Below the pieces are notes generated by a model. The model saw only the letters and a list, made by a program, of their open reading frames with translations, searched no databases and was not told the DNA's origin. 52,003 bases of DNA, from assembly GCA_036897445.1 (NCBI GenBank), contig JAYMTL010000133.1:1-52003 (forward strand), given 5' to 3'. Shown piece after piece: positions 1 to 12,929 of the stretch (position 1 is its first letter; each line of letters begins with the position of its first letter). A program made the translations under genes and the position numbers. Source of the DNA: Pelargonium tetragonum. Its lineage: Eukaryota; Streptophyta; Magnoliopsida; Geraniales; Geraniaceae.

Positions 1-737
1 TTTAAACTTAGAAGTCTAGTCGTGTTCTTTGAAAATGTATTAAATGAGTGCTGGCTTTCTTGTTTAACTATGGGGTTCTTGCCTATAGATAAAGGAGTAG
101 ACTTTGATCGCGGCTGTCGTCTAAGAATAAGGAGAATCCTAGAAAGGGCTCTAACTAAGGTTTGCTTAATCAACTTTTTGTATACTTGTTAGAAAGAGTC
201 CTTCTTTTTTAAGATAAAGGTAACGAAACGAAACCTCGTTGAGTTAAAAATCAGATTTAGATTTTCTAAATTGAATTTGTTCGACCACTAGAATACTTTA
301 TTCTCTGTTATTAGTAAATCTGTAAGACTTGCAGTAGATAAAGACTTCAAATCTCATATCGATATACTTCTATAAGTTTCTAGTTAGGATCTGACTCTAG
401 AGAAAAAGAGCACTGTTTGGAAGTTTACATTGTGAATTAGACAACAACATGAAATAGTATAAAAGAACGAGTCCTGGCAAATGCGTATTGATGACTCAAG
501 AGTCATCCTCTATTTTAGATTATAATGTAAACACCGGTTGTTACTCTGTTTTTAAATCAAACGACAACCAGTTTCTAATCTACTCAAAGCCAAAAAAGTA
601 CACAAAGTTCTCATAAGACGCAACCCGATGTTGAATGAAAAAGTGGGTGACAAATCAACTAAATGGAGTTGGCTTTGAAGTTTCCTGAAATTCTTAACGA
701 GACGACCGAAATGCAATCTTATACTTCCCTATACCGA

Positions 738-754
738 CCAGGGTTCGAACCCGG
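738..754 (-). other. Isolated tRNA T-arm-like hairpin (B-box)
   Basis: Read on the minus strand this gives a five-pair stem CCGGG/CCTGG (one G-T pair) closing the seven-base loop TTCGAAC, which is the classic tRNA T-arm and internal B-box promoter. I could not find a matching acceptor stem, D-arm or anticodon arm at the right distance, so this is at best the 3' part of a decayed tRNA gene or tRNA-derived SINE. Confidence 0.35.
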
Positions 755-2042
755 GGTGACCTGCTCGGATTTCTTTGCTCTCATATTAAATGGAGTCAGG
801 AACTAAAAAAAATTTTTAAGGGTCCAAAACAAAAGTTGTATAGCTATTACTTAAATTCAGGGATTTTCAGTATTATCTTTTACAAAAAAAGCTTAGGAGC
901 CCCTTTTAAATTAACGTTTACTTAGGATAGTTAAGGCTTTGATAATGGACTTTAGCTAAGTTTTAGTAAAAACTTTGGGGTCCAGTTGATATAGTAAAAA
1001 GACACTTTTTTAATAGGACACATCGACGAGGTTAAAGCACAAATAAAGAAGAATGGAAATAGCTCCTATGAGAAACTCAACAGGACTCTAATCAGATTAT
1101 ACATAATTTAGTACGTTAAAACCTAACAAGGATTTCTTATATATAACTTTCATTTTTCTCCTTTTTCATTATTAATTTGTTTTTACTCTAAGCTAGCTCT
1201 ATAAGGGTTTTACGGAAGAATTTAAGGTTTCTCGGTACCACCCTTCTAAAAAAACTAGAATTAAAATAAAATGAGCTCCTAAGATCTATTTTTTAGAGCA
1301 CTCCTACTTGTTAACCTTAGAGGCAATCGACCAACTAAGTTTTGACTATTCTGCTGGTTTTAGATCATTTTTCAATTATACCGGATCCCGCAGTAAATTC
1401 TAGAAATTGCGTTGTCCAGTCATAGCTCCCAAAATCCTTCTATCGAAAATCTTCCTATTAAATCTAAGCTTTATTCTTGGCAGCTAAAATAAGGAGAACA
1501 ACGCTCCAATATTTCAGCCCAGTCCCTAAGATTAACGAACCAAAAGCAAGCTGTCATGCTCTTTCGCCAATCTTGCGTCAAGTCTTTCACTAGAGTATTT
1601 TAAAGGTGTGCCTTTAAAGTGCAAACCCCTTACAAGGTCTCTCTCCCATTAATGGTCTGAGGGCTCAGTTACTAGATCAACTCTCTCAATCCCTTAAAGA
1701 GATTGCGGCTATTCGGAAGCGACTCTATGAGCCCTTGTGTCTCTTCCATTTCGCTTAGTAAAGGCGCAACGCACAAGGCTGCGAAGCAGCTCTTAATCTT
1801 AAGAGTCATTTCTTTTTTAGCGACTCTCCTCTCGCTTCGAGCTACTAAGACCGGGGAATTCGTCACACTCGGTACTCAGGGCTTACTATATCGACTAAAT
1901 GCAAGTACCTCTTAATATTACAAAGATTGGGGGTCCTGCTAATTCCTGAGTAAATGAAAATTCTTACTTAAGTTGGGCTTTCAATTATCTAAGTAAACCT
2001 AGTAGGTAGATTTTTGACTTACTTTTCAACTTGTAATTTAAT

Positions 2043-2086
2043 ATGGGTGATAGGATTCGAACCTTTGGGCATTACCGGTGCAACGC
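2043..2086 (-). other. Decayed 3' half of a tRNA-like sequence
   Basis: On the minus strand the order is: an anticodon-arm-like hairpin (GCGTT/AATGC around an eight-base loop), a short spacer, a T-arm with loop TTCGAAT (four of five stem pairs), then CACCCAT where the 3' acceptor strand would be. No 5' acceptor strand pairing with CACCCAT lies at the right distance. It could be a tRNA pseudogene fragment or the head of a tRNA-derived SINE. The eight-base anticodon loop argues against a working tRNA. Confidence 0.3.
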
Positions 2087-5000
2087 AATTTTGTACTTTC
2101 TAATACCTCGGTAGAAATAATATTTAACTTTGGAATACTAAGAGTTAAACAAAAATGTAAGACTTTTGGATTAAAACTTAAACGACAAGGTCTCCAAAAA
2201 AGAAAATAATGAAAACCTTTTCAATTTCCCTAGGGAGGGGATCCCTTAATAAAAAGTACTCCGCTCGTAGCAAAGCCTTTCCTTGGGCTCTTCTTCAAAA
2301 CAAAAAACTTAGCTTTTTTTACAAGGGAGTACCTCTCTTTATTTGTATTACACGGTTTAACGAATTAACTAGAAAAAATTTGAGTGCTTCTCTTAGCATA
2401 ATATTTAGCTCTACTTTTAGAAAATATAGCCTATAAAAATAAGTAATGTTACCCTAAACTTGTGGCCCATACCTAAGAGCTTTTAATTAAAGAATAATAT
2501 AAGTAAGGATTTTTGCTGTAGTACCTAACTTATTAAAAAGGGGTCTCTATTTATGATAGTTAGGCTTCAAGTGCTTAGAAAGTGACCCGAGGGGCGCATC
2601 TCAGATTTTAACAGATAAATTAGAGTCTTGGTTTGGGATATCGTTGATATATAGGATTTCTGTTCTCTTAGCTCCCTTTTAGAAACTTCATGTTGTAGCT
2701 TCAAGCCCTGTAGTATTTAAATTACTTCATTACGTATTCCGTTACTATATATAAACCCTAGTCTTTGTCTTTAAAAGATTTACCTTACAATAAAAATGAC
2801 GCATCATAAACAAACTAAAGACTTAGTCCTTGGCATGAAAAGACTCGTAAAGTTATATACTTTGACTCGTGCTGAAATAAACCAAAGCTCGGCTAATAAG
2901 TAAGCTAGATCCACAAGGAAGAACTTATTACCACAACTCCAAAAAGGGAAGTCAACCTTCGGTTCCCTGGTAAAGCTCAAAATCATCCTTTTAGAAATTC
3001 TAAGAAAAAGAACATGCTTAATTCTTAAAATGAAGATAAGCACTTTAACCCTTCAATTAACTTCAAGAGCAAGATTTACAACTGTATATAATAACCTATT
3101 CAGCAGAGTATAGTATGGGCCAAAAAGTCTCCTCTTAACTCTTAGCAAAACAATATTTATTAAGTTTTCGACGCTTGATTATAAAAAGGATGATATTACA
3201 AAAGGACTACATTCTCCAGGTCGGGTACCTATTCTCTAAAGCTCGGGTTTAGTACTACATCGGAATCGGAAAGCGCTTATACAAAAGGTAAGAGCTCCTT
3301 ATGGTATATCCAAGTTCCTAATAAACTCAAACTAAACCCGAAATTCCTTGACTTGTTCCCCGACTTACTTTATAACCTTGCTCAGAAAAGCCTGTAATTA
3401 TACCTTGATAAGTGAAGAAAGACTCCAGCTAAAGCTTCCTTTTTGAAATCCCCTATTAAGCTTACCCTTATATTTATAAGACTCAAAACTGAAAGTAGAA
3501 AGACTTTAAACAGGAAACCCTACTAAACTAAGTAGACTCTCCTAAAATTTTTTTATTAGTTCTCGTTGTTAAAGCCTTCTAAACTCCTCAGGCGGTTATT
3601 TCCTAATGCCCTTAACGGGGAGTGCAGGAACAGCAACTCTAAAAGGAAAACCTTTCCCTCTATACCTTTACACCTTGTAAAAAGAGCTCCGATAACCTTT
3701 TCTTTTTTGTTTAATTAAAAAAAGGGTACCTTTTTAGGATAGGAATGGATCCGTATTTTTTTGAATAATGCCAAAATTCTTATTTATAGAATAGCTTAAA
3801 ACACTTGTTAAGGAGTCTAGTGTGTTCTATATTTTAGGCTTTTGGAGTCCTTACTAGGTTTTTAGGATCTAGAATTCTTTGTTACTACTTATACTGGAAA
3901 CTGCTTACTTTAGTTTAACTTGAGTTTTTTTAACTCCCAAATTTATATATACGGAAACAGAGTAACCCCGAGAGTATGGATAAACCCGTGTTCCATAAGC
4001 TAAGAAGCAGAAATTCCTATACAAAAGAGAGAGAGAAAAAGCAAACAATGAAATTCCCTCAAATCAATCATGCACCATAGGAAGCCCTTCTTTAGGCTTC
4101 AGATTAACTACTTTAGATTTTATAACTTTACTTTATTCTCAACATTTTAGTTTAGTAGTTGCTAAGTAATTGCTTTTTACAGAATTCCCTAGATTCAAAC
4201 TGCCTGCTTTTTTAGAGATTAGAGACTCCTTTTTCATTTTATTTCTAATTTATTTACTGAAGAGTAACATGAAACAGACCTAACCCTTACCCCCCCTTCT
4301 TTACAAAACCCCTAAGATCTACTGATAAAAGACAATCCTTCTTAGGTTGTAACCTTTTTTTACCCATAACTATCTTATTACATGACTAATTAAAAATGAA
4401 AAAGAACTTTTTTTGAAGTGTACAAACGGCCAAAACCGGGTGTCTTAACTCGCATTAAAACGGACTCCCTTTTTCCTATACATATGTATTTACAAGATAC
4501 TACGACACATAAATCAACCCGCATTTCTTTTTAAGGAGGAGCCTGCTCTATTCATTCGATTAGCCCCCGTAAGCTAGGGTTTTGGCCTATCTTTAGTTAA
4601 AAGATACTCAAAGGGTACTCCTGGAATAGGGGTAGAACTTACTTATTAATAATGCAAAAGCTTTAAAAATTTGTTGAATTCAGTTGCCCTGCTCTAGCCT
4701 TTGGTAACTAAAAATGAAGTTTACACAGTAATAGGGAATAGGGGTGAGTAGTAAATAGAAATTATGACTGACGAAAGACCCGACTGCCTTAAAGAAAGCA
4801 GAGCTTTGCAAGCGGAATACAAAAAAGTAGGCCCCCTTGAATCTACTAGGTAATTTGGACCTATGAGACATAATCTTTTGGAAACTTGAATACTCCATTG
4901 AAAGGCGGAATCCACCACTTTATTTTGTCGTAGGAGTATGTATGCACTTGTACATAAATAAATCACTCTATGAGATACCGGGGCCTAAATGCGTAGCTAT

Positions 5001-7439
5001 AAAAAACGCAAAATCCTTGCTAGGGGATCCTTCTGTACAGAGCGTCATCAAGATCGACCAAAACATAAGACTCTTTGTTGCTACTTTTTTACGGGTCTAT
5101 TATTATTTAAGTTATTTCATGCACCATTTATAAATTAGACTATCCGAGTAAACTTAAGCTGTGCCTGTTTCAAAGCTTGTTACGCTTAGGAAAACCCCTA
5201 AAGCATTCTACCCCGCTCTATGCTAATTGCAATTTTTAAGCCTTTCCTCGCGGATACTTTAGTTGAACCCCTTCAAATTCGTAGTAATAAAGGGGTCCTA
5301 TAATGAATGAGAAATTCCTTACCTTTGTTAAAGAGAAACCGAACTCTGGCGTTAGAAGTTCTAGAGATAGAGTTGCTCAAAACAACGTCTCGTACTAAAG
5401 GGGTTTCATTTTTATAGAGTCGTTTTGTAATGTAACGGGTTCTCGGTGCTTTTTACTTTCCAGGAAGTCCTTATACAAAATTTTAGGATTATGCTTTTTC
5501 TTTTATTACAAAAGTTAAAGAGTATTCCGGTTGAATTGGAAAGGGATTTACCCACAATAGGATATTCCGAAAGACTTGATTCCGGGGTGTACCTAGCATA
5601 TATTAGGAGTCAAATAACAAAAAATTATCAAGGATACTTGCTAAAAAAGGACTTTGCTTATTACTTAACAAGCTAGGTACCTATTCTAAATTTTCTTTCG
5701 GATCGACGAACTTGAAAGGTGTTGCTTCGAAAAAGGGGCCTTCTAAAAAAAAGAAAATCTTAGTAGGTACTCTCTCATTTGATTTGATAGGGGATACATA
5801 CTCAGCAGCTTTAAAGTAGGGTTCTCTTTTGAAAAACTTCAATTATACGAAAAACTAAAAAGAGTTGGGGCGGCCCTTAAAAACCTTTTTGTACTCAATA
5901 GTATAACACAAATAAGTCCTGAAGTGGGATAAGAAGTGCTTAAACTTGATACCTATTTTTGGGGTATCTGGTTCCGTTACACTACCCTTTCGAATTAGTA
6001 TTTGTGGTGGGATTTTCAGTAGTTAAGATAGCTAGTGAAATTCCTTAGGCTATACCTGCTGTGTTAGACATTCTCTTATACGTTAATCCGGTTTTTGCTT
6101 TTAAGTTAGAGGGCTTCTCCTAATCTTATCCGTAAGTCTGCAAAACTTTGTTAACAAGAGTTTTCACGGCGAAACTCAACCCCCAGGTATAGTCTAGTTT
6201 TTGGGGAATGGGGAACCGTTTTCTATTCGAAAGGCTTTTAAAGGACACCCGTGTTTATATAGAGAGTCTTTACCCAGGATATAGTAAGCTTTTGACTCAA
6301 GAACTTTAAGATTCCAAAAGATTCAACACAAGTTCTGTTACACTTATGAAGAGCTCCTTACAAAATTGACTCAAAGGAGACCGGGGGAATGGCAATTAGG
6401 ATTTACTTAAAACAGGATTACTAAAAACTTTCAACTTTAAGAAAACAGAAGAAAAAGGGTTAAAGCTCGCACAAAAGGCCTTTGGACGGGTTTCCCTTCA
6501 GTTAAAAAGAAGCAATTATATCTAGAAAATAACAAAGGTTTATAAAACCGCTATTCTTTGCTGTAAAACTTAATTAATACAAAAAAATATAGATATAAGT
6601 GTTCGAGCAAGAGTCCCAAGGGAGCGAGTTCCTCTTTTTATAAATTTAGCAAGGTAACATACAAAACTGACACTGAGTTCTACCGAACAGCAGCTCTAAC
6701 AAAAAAGGTAAACTTCTATTAGTTTTAGTTAAATAGGACTTAGGTTAACAGGTTAGTAATCGTGGATTACCTCTAAAAAAGGACTAAGCTAATGAAATTC
6801 TAAACTGGTACAAAAAAAGAAGTAAGATCTTTATTAAAAGTGAAAGCTAGAAAGAGAATGTAAACCAGAGTAAAAAGCAGTTTAGTATCTCTCATACTCT
6901 ACTATAACATTAATAAAACACTCTCCTAAGTCTATGCTGGAATCCTAAGGGCCTATCCCATAACAAAAGAGTTTAGCTGCGCGGGTATTCTAAAGCTCTT
7001 TTGTAGTAAAGAAAAAAGTAGTGCATTAAGTCTAATAGATAAAAGAAGAAAAAGTTGAGTAATAAAAAAGTGAATGAAAGGTTGGGTTCGCTCTCCAACA
7101 GCTAACCTAAATTTTAAATATTACGCACCTCTTTACTTACTAAGCACAAAATTAATGCGATAGAATCAAAGCATGATATGGAGAAAGGTTTTCTTGTAAA
7201 GCACTCAATAACTAAAGCGGATAAATCCTTTTAAAGGGGTATCCTTCGCAATAAGACAAAACGGAAACCTAGGTATTATTCCTAAAAAGAGCGAAATCAA
7301 TCCCAAATTTTACCAACGATCCTTTTAGCATAACTTAAGTATGGGAATCCCGAGGGCTTTTAGTGAGTAACACACTATAACGCTCTATCTGGATCTGGAA
7401 TAAAATACATAACTAACAAAAAAAATGAAGGCATAAATA

Positions 7440-7640
7440 AATTAAGGAGCGACTTAACCGGATAACCGGAGTTTTAAACTAGTACTATTATTCATTTCCC
7501 TCAGTACGTTGCAGTCAGGTAGATGGATTTTTGTATGCACTTAGAGGGTAACCTCCTTAACGATAAGCTACATAGAGCAAGAGGTTTATCCTTACAGTGG
7601 AACTATAACATCTAAGAAAACTAATAAACTAAAATGACTA
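7440..7640 (+). mobile_element. E1 repeat family, diverged copy 1 (fossil)
   Basis: This is the most diverged recognised copy of the E1 family. Read on the minus strand, it shares GCTTATCGTTAA followed by GAGG with the copy at 45.55 kb. It then matches the right-edge copy from GAGG through AATG to TAGTTTAA at 51.52-51.55 kb, in the same order. Read on the plus strand, the shared parts fall in a coding-like frame that includes TSLTIS, close to ASLTIS in the 45 kb copy. The coding direction is therefore taken as plus. The element is broken. Its class is unknown and its ends cannot be seen. Confidence 0.35.
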
Positions 7641-8599
7641 ATCCTAAAACTTCTTACTATTTAGAACAAGTAATACTGTATATTAACTATCCATCTTAAC
7701 TATAGAATACAACCCTAGCTAGAATAAGACATTAGCTGCATAAGACTAAGACAAGGAATCTTGGTGAAGAGTATAGCTGCGGGTCTAGCTCTGTAAGGAA
7801 GAGAGGTCTGGGTCTCATTTTAGGTATGAAGAAGAAAACAGGAGTAATTATCCAAAGCTTCTTGTTGTTAGTGCTTTCCTATTAAAGTAAAGTTAATATC
7901 TAAAACCTTTGGAAACTTTAACAGGTAACTTTTCTAGTCCGTAGGGTTTTTTAATAGGGATTTAAAAGATCCCGGTATTCCTTAGGGAAACTCCTGAACA
8001 AGAAAGCAACTCCCCTATTGATTATTAAACTTTTCCGGAGCTTAATGCCTAAAGAAGAACTTCCCAGGAAAGCTACCTTACTTTATTAAAAAAATCCCTA
8101 TCCCGTTAAAGCTAAGAAATACCCGGATAACAACCTTAACTAAAAAACTCTGTACTTGACCTTAACAAATTCCACTTACAAATTCATTGTACTTATAGGA
8201 TTGCCAGAAACAGAGCAGGGATTGATTACTGAATTTTAGCCTGAGTTACTTTATTCCCTTTAATATCGTATCGGGAATCAGAAACTTTTTAAAGGAAACT
8301 CAAAAAATCTAAGAATAAATTCTAGGCCCGACAATTTCAATATCTTAGGATAGTACAGAGATAATAAAAAGGGGTACCCAATAAAAGATTCAAGAAAGAC
8401 TCTCTAAAGTAAACTTACCTTGCTTTCAACTACATTTCCTGTAAGCCCGTATAAAGATAAAGGAGTTGGGAATACAAAATGAAACAGTGCCAAGATTGCT
8501 ATCCGGAACCCCCTTTTTTTGTTGTTTGGGTATCTGATAAGGTGTTTTTTGTTTTGTACATTTGAACTTTTTTGTATAGGCTTTTACTATAAAATTCTT

Positions 8600-9200
8600 G
8601 AATAGCTTGTTTTACTATCTATACTATCTATAAGAAGTAAAATAACTAGTACAATACGTATACTAATACTATAATAACATATAATAGGCAATCTTAATCT
8701 TACTTATACAATCTAATCAATACATATAATACTGTAACTACAATAAGAAATAGGACAATAAACCCTATAATACAATTATAAATAATAAGAGTCCCCTTAG
8801 CTTAGATGTAAAGCTCTTATCCTTCCTACTTCTACTATAAGGAGGTATAAGAGCCCCTAGGCCCCTGCTCTAGTTACAGCGTCTCCTCCCGCAAGAGCTC
8901 TTGCTTCTGTTCCTGCTAAGCCAAGTAAGTCAATTAAGTCAACAGGTAAGCAGTAGTTGGGTATTCTAATAGTGTATGGTTGTACTATCAGAATACTACA
9001 TATACAGTTAACCTCCTTTACTACGTGTCGGTTGGGCAGACCCTCTCCCAATCCTACTAAGTTTGTATCCTCCATAGCGATAAGAACAAGGTAATAAATA
9101 AAGCGCACCCTTAAACCTTTCTTACTTAACTATGTGTTATCCGTTGCTTACAAAAACCCTAACCGAAATCTCTCTAATGCCTTAGGTTAATTCTTTTTTT
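8600..9200 (+). mobile_element. E1 repeat family, copy 2 (fossil)
   Basis: This copy reads in the plus direction. It begins with a very A/T/C-rich, G-poor stretch (about 8600-8830) that matches the Asn/Gln-rich leader of the copy at the right window edge. A Lys/Ser-rich block follows (AKPSKSIKSTGKQ, 8915-8953), comparable to SSKSIKSGKSTKKS in the right-edge copy. After that comes the most conserved DNA word of the family (CCATACACTAT on the complement, 8969-8979), and then blocks that line up with 45.53-45.65 kb. The 83-codon frame open on the opposite strand (8857-9108) is probably a by-product, because in the other copies only the plus-equivalent strand reads as protein. The element is broken, class unknown; a retroelement gag is one option. 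Confidence 0.5.
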
Positions 9201-12200
9201 GATAAAGCCCAGACTTGCAGGGGTTTTTATCGTACTACAAAAACCTTTCTTCTCCCTTGACTTTGACTGAATGGGGATATTCCTGCCCTATATTTATTAA
9301 GGTATAAATTTCATTTTTTACAGAATATCAAATGTTCCACCTTTCTTTTTATTTAATAGAACAAATTTACCAGAGCAGCCCTTTTTTTAATACAAGAGAC
9401 CCCTTGCGCCAGGTTCTCGCTTCTGAAAAGGCTGAAGTAGACTTCCTTAGGAAAAAAGTCGCAAGCAATTGGATTGAACAAAAGCACTAGAAAAAAGCTT
9501 TCCTCGCATAACATAAAATAGGGCTTCCCTTAATATAAAAACTCGCTTTTATTCCTTTTTAACACCCTTCGTTATTTAATTCTTTTTAGCAGTAAAATTT
9601 AATAGGAGTGCCCTAATTACTAGGGATTGTTAATGACTTATCTAGAGAAAAAGCCCTCTTAATTATACGAAAGCATTCAAAATATAGGGTTTAGATACCA
9701 AATTCGTGCTTTATTTAATTGGCATCTGGTATTTACTAAGCGAAAACTGAGTATTAGAGTAAAGTATTCGGTTGTTAACTTTTTGGCCATATCTTTCTTC
9801 CAGAAAAGGAAGACTTAAGAGCAAAAACTAGCTAGTAAGTGTGTATAAAAAGACCCGCAGTCATATTCTACAAGTAAAGTTTTTCAAAATGATATATAGA
9901 CTTTAGTGAGTGGACCCGCTTCTTGCATCTCTGGAATCTTTTTCACATTCTATCTTAAACTATTTTCAACCACCTCCTCCTGTCATAAATCCAGTCAAAT
10001 ATTCATACTAAAATCTAAAAGAAAATTGTAATTCCTTAGAGCCGCCCCCCCTTACCAGCAACTACTTATTACATATTAACTTAGTAACATAAAGAGAGTC
10101 GTTAGTAAAGGGTTTTGTACCTTAAGCTATTCTATAATTATTTACCTATCTTATTTTTTAGGTACAGGCAAAAATCTATTTTAAATAATGACTTCCTTTG
10201 CTGATTTTTCTAATTAGAGCCTTTTTCTAAAGAAAGAAATTGGCAGCTCTTTTGTCAACCATCCAAGAATCCGTTTATCACACGTCTATAATGCTATTAA
10301 AGTAAGAAGACTTCAACCCGCGACCACTATATTGACTGCCGTATGATTTTTTGGGGTTGCGACTGATCGATACTGCTAACTGTTATAACTTCTTACATTT
10401 AAAAGAGGTAAAATCCAAGAAATTTAAGGAGAACTGGAATCTCTCCTTTATTCCTATAAGTTAAAGCGCGGTATAATATTCCGACAGTAGGTAGTAAGTA
10501 CAACTACACTGTGGATTCACTATATCCATAATTGTATAGATCTTACCGCTGCCTAAAAGCGATAGAATAGAAACACACGTCCTAACATTCATCGAACTAG
10601 AGTATCCCCGCTAGTTTTTATTCGATTTGAATCAATTAGCTTTAAATGGAGTATACCGAAAATAAGTAAAAACATCATAAGCAGAAAGCAAAAAAAAGTT
10701 TTTGGCATACTTCTAGGTTTCCTTTCCTTTTTACTCTTTTATTAAATTTTGATATTACTCCTATTCCTAATAAAGCTTTACGTATTTATTCAATAAAAAG
10801 CATTTCGCACTTCTTTCACCGGATCGCCGGTAAGGAGCTATAAAACCCTGATTAACAATCCTGAGTCTTACCCCATACGAGCTACTCCGTCTATGAGAAT
10901 AAGCCCTAAACTTGGGCTCCGTGCTCCACCGAATCTATCGATAATAAGCTCCGCACAAAAGGTCTTGTTCTTTGTAGAAATTACAACGCAAAACCCATAC
11001 AGGGCAATTCCTATATACAAAGAAAAAAATATCATGACCTGTTTTTTAAGTAAGCTTTTTTTGGACTGCGTTTAGAAACTAAACCTCAAATTATCCAAAA
11101 TTAAGATTAAGAATGTTGGTTACTCCATAAGCTTTTTGTCTGAACAAATTTACTAAGAATTAAACTCGCTAGCCTCACTAGTAAAGTAAAACCTCGACTT
11201 GACGCAGGGAATTCCTCTTTTAATAGTTTTATTTTGTTAAGTTCTTAATATAATTTCATTACACAAGTTTTTATAAAGTCTTTTTTGTACTTCCTGAGAT
11301 AAATTAAACTCATATAGTCGCCTATCCCGTGTACTGAAAACCAAAGGAAATAAACCTTTTTAAAATTTCGTAATAACTAAAGGGGTATTCAGAGACTCTT
11401 GTCAATTACTACTTTATATATTCCAGTCCCATTATTATTATTTAGTAAAGGGGCCCGTTAAGGCTGTCTTTTTTCGGACTTTTGATATTTTGACGTAATT
11501 AGATACACGGGAATATCTATCGTTAGTACAGCTTACAACTTGTACTCGTAAGTGACTTAAACTACTCCAAAAAAAGTAGACATAACTAAAACCTCAATCA
11601 GCCTAGTCATTTCATTAGTGATTATCTATTTGAGTCTAGCAGTGTCTCCTTTTCTTCAATAAATAAGGGATAGGAAGCATGGATATTTTCATTTTCTTTG
11701 TAGCCTAGCCTACCTTCATGTCATGTATCACGTTCATTATCTAAAGGCTTGCGTACAGAGCCTTTTTTATTTAGACCCTTGGAAAAATGAATAGCTGCCG
11801 GTGTGCTGGTATAAATACAAGGAAGATATTTATATCTTCAATAACGAAGAATCAAGAGAAGAAGGAAGTTTCTCCGCTCGAATAAAATAAGATAAGATAC
11901 TCCAAGTAAATAGACTCAAATCTAGATACTACATTAAGTATTAAGTGAGTCTTTATGTAGAGATAAAGGCTTAAGATTCTTAGGAGTCCCGCTTTTTACA
12001 GTATATAAAATAGAGTATACTCCTAGTTTTTCTACAATGGGATTAGGGCAGCCCTATATGAAAAAGCCTTCTTTACTTTGCTCGCAGTAAGTATTACAAA
12101 AGTGTATTAAATAAGTTCTGAACAAAATTTCTCTTATGTGTATGTTGACCAGCAAAGCTCTTGATGTAGAAGTATACCATATGAGTTCAGGTAAGAAGTT

Positions 12201-12290
12201 ACCTATCTACAGCTAAAGGATTTCCATGTTTTAGGTTTCTACTAAATAAAGAAAAAGAAAGACTTTCTTCAGTCCCGGGCTCCTTTATTC
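9200..12290. other. Degenerate region without recognised genes
   Basis: About 3 kb of RIP-type sequence with no coding-like frame that I could follow. A vaguely tRNA-like stretch at about 10,305-10,380 on the minus strand (GGTCGCGGGTT) lacks a foldable body and is not called. Confidence 0.6.
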
Positions 12291-12299
12291 ATTAATAAC

Positions 12300-12720
12300 T
12301 GCACTTTTCTTAACAACACCCTTCACGCCTGTTTTATTACTCTAAGGTTTCCTTTGTAGCAAGACTTCGAGGTTAGAGTAGGAAGAGTAGAAGTCTTCTT
12401 AGGAGCTAGAATATGTTTTGTCATTATGGTTCCTAGTGCTCCCTGTTAGCTAATGTACTTGATTAGAGTTAGTCTAATAATTTTATATTACAATTATAGG
12501 CATTTAGTAATGGAATAGAGCATAATAAATAGAGTATAGTATAGGAGCTCTGGGACATCCCTTTCGCCCCCTGTAGTTACTGACATAGGAGGATTCTAAC
12601 TTAGATAGTTTAGACAACATTACCCTACGCGACTGAAGTGTAACGAAGAACGAAGAGAGGGAAATGTTAGGAGTAGTTTTAGTATAATCAACCTTATATA
12701 ATGACAATCAGGAAATTTAA
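12300..12720 (-). mobile_element. Possible E1 repeat family copy (fossil)
   Basis: Read on the minus strand this shares GAACCATAAT and then TCCTAAG and TCCTAC, in the same order, with the N-terminal side of the right-edge E1 copy (51.67-51.82 kb). It also has a Lys/Ser/Thr-rich coding-like run (APKKTSTLPTLTSKS) where E1 carries its Lys/Ser-rich block. A 67-codon frame (12504-12707) is open on the same strand and lies upstream of this run. The VGYSVW block is not found. The match is weaker than for the other copies, and chance similarity in low-complexity sequence is possible. Confidence 0.3.
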
Positions 12721-12929
12721 AATGAACTCCTTTACTTGCTATACACAATTATAGATCGTCAAAGCACTCTCCTAATAAGGTCCTAAGGTAAGGAAAGATC
12801 TAGATGCCTTGTTTCCTTTAATAACTCCAAATTCTTGCATTACCCTTATCTACTTACATACATCCTATTATAGTCTAGTCAGAAAATAGCTACACAGGGC
12901 AACCGCTTTGGCCTACTTGACCTTCTCAG

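Larger units (their letters stand above)
1..7430. other. Degenerate region without recognised genes
   Basis: About 7.4 kb of AT-rich sequence broken in all six frames. I see no coding-like stretch longer than about 80 codons and no repeat ends. Two tRNA T-arm-like pieces (738-754 and 2043-2086) are listed separately. A motif around 6206-6235 (GGGGAATGGGGAACCG and what follows) is echoed at 39033-39060, so some of this DNA is repetitive, but the match is too short to name a family. Confidence 0.6.

Noticed and set aside
4942-5133. KSLYEIPGP segment recalling the LYGLKQ motif of Copia reverse transcriptase
   Set aside because: No other Copia motif lies at the right distance on either side.
8857-9108. 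83-codon minus-strand frame inside E1 copy 2
   Set aside because: The Lys/Ser-rich and VGYSVW-type blocks shared with other copies read on the plus strand. The minus-strand frame starts at GTG and is likely a shadow.
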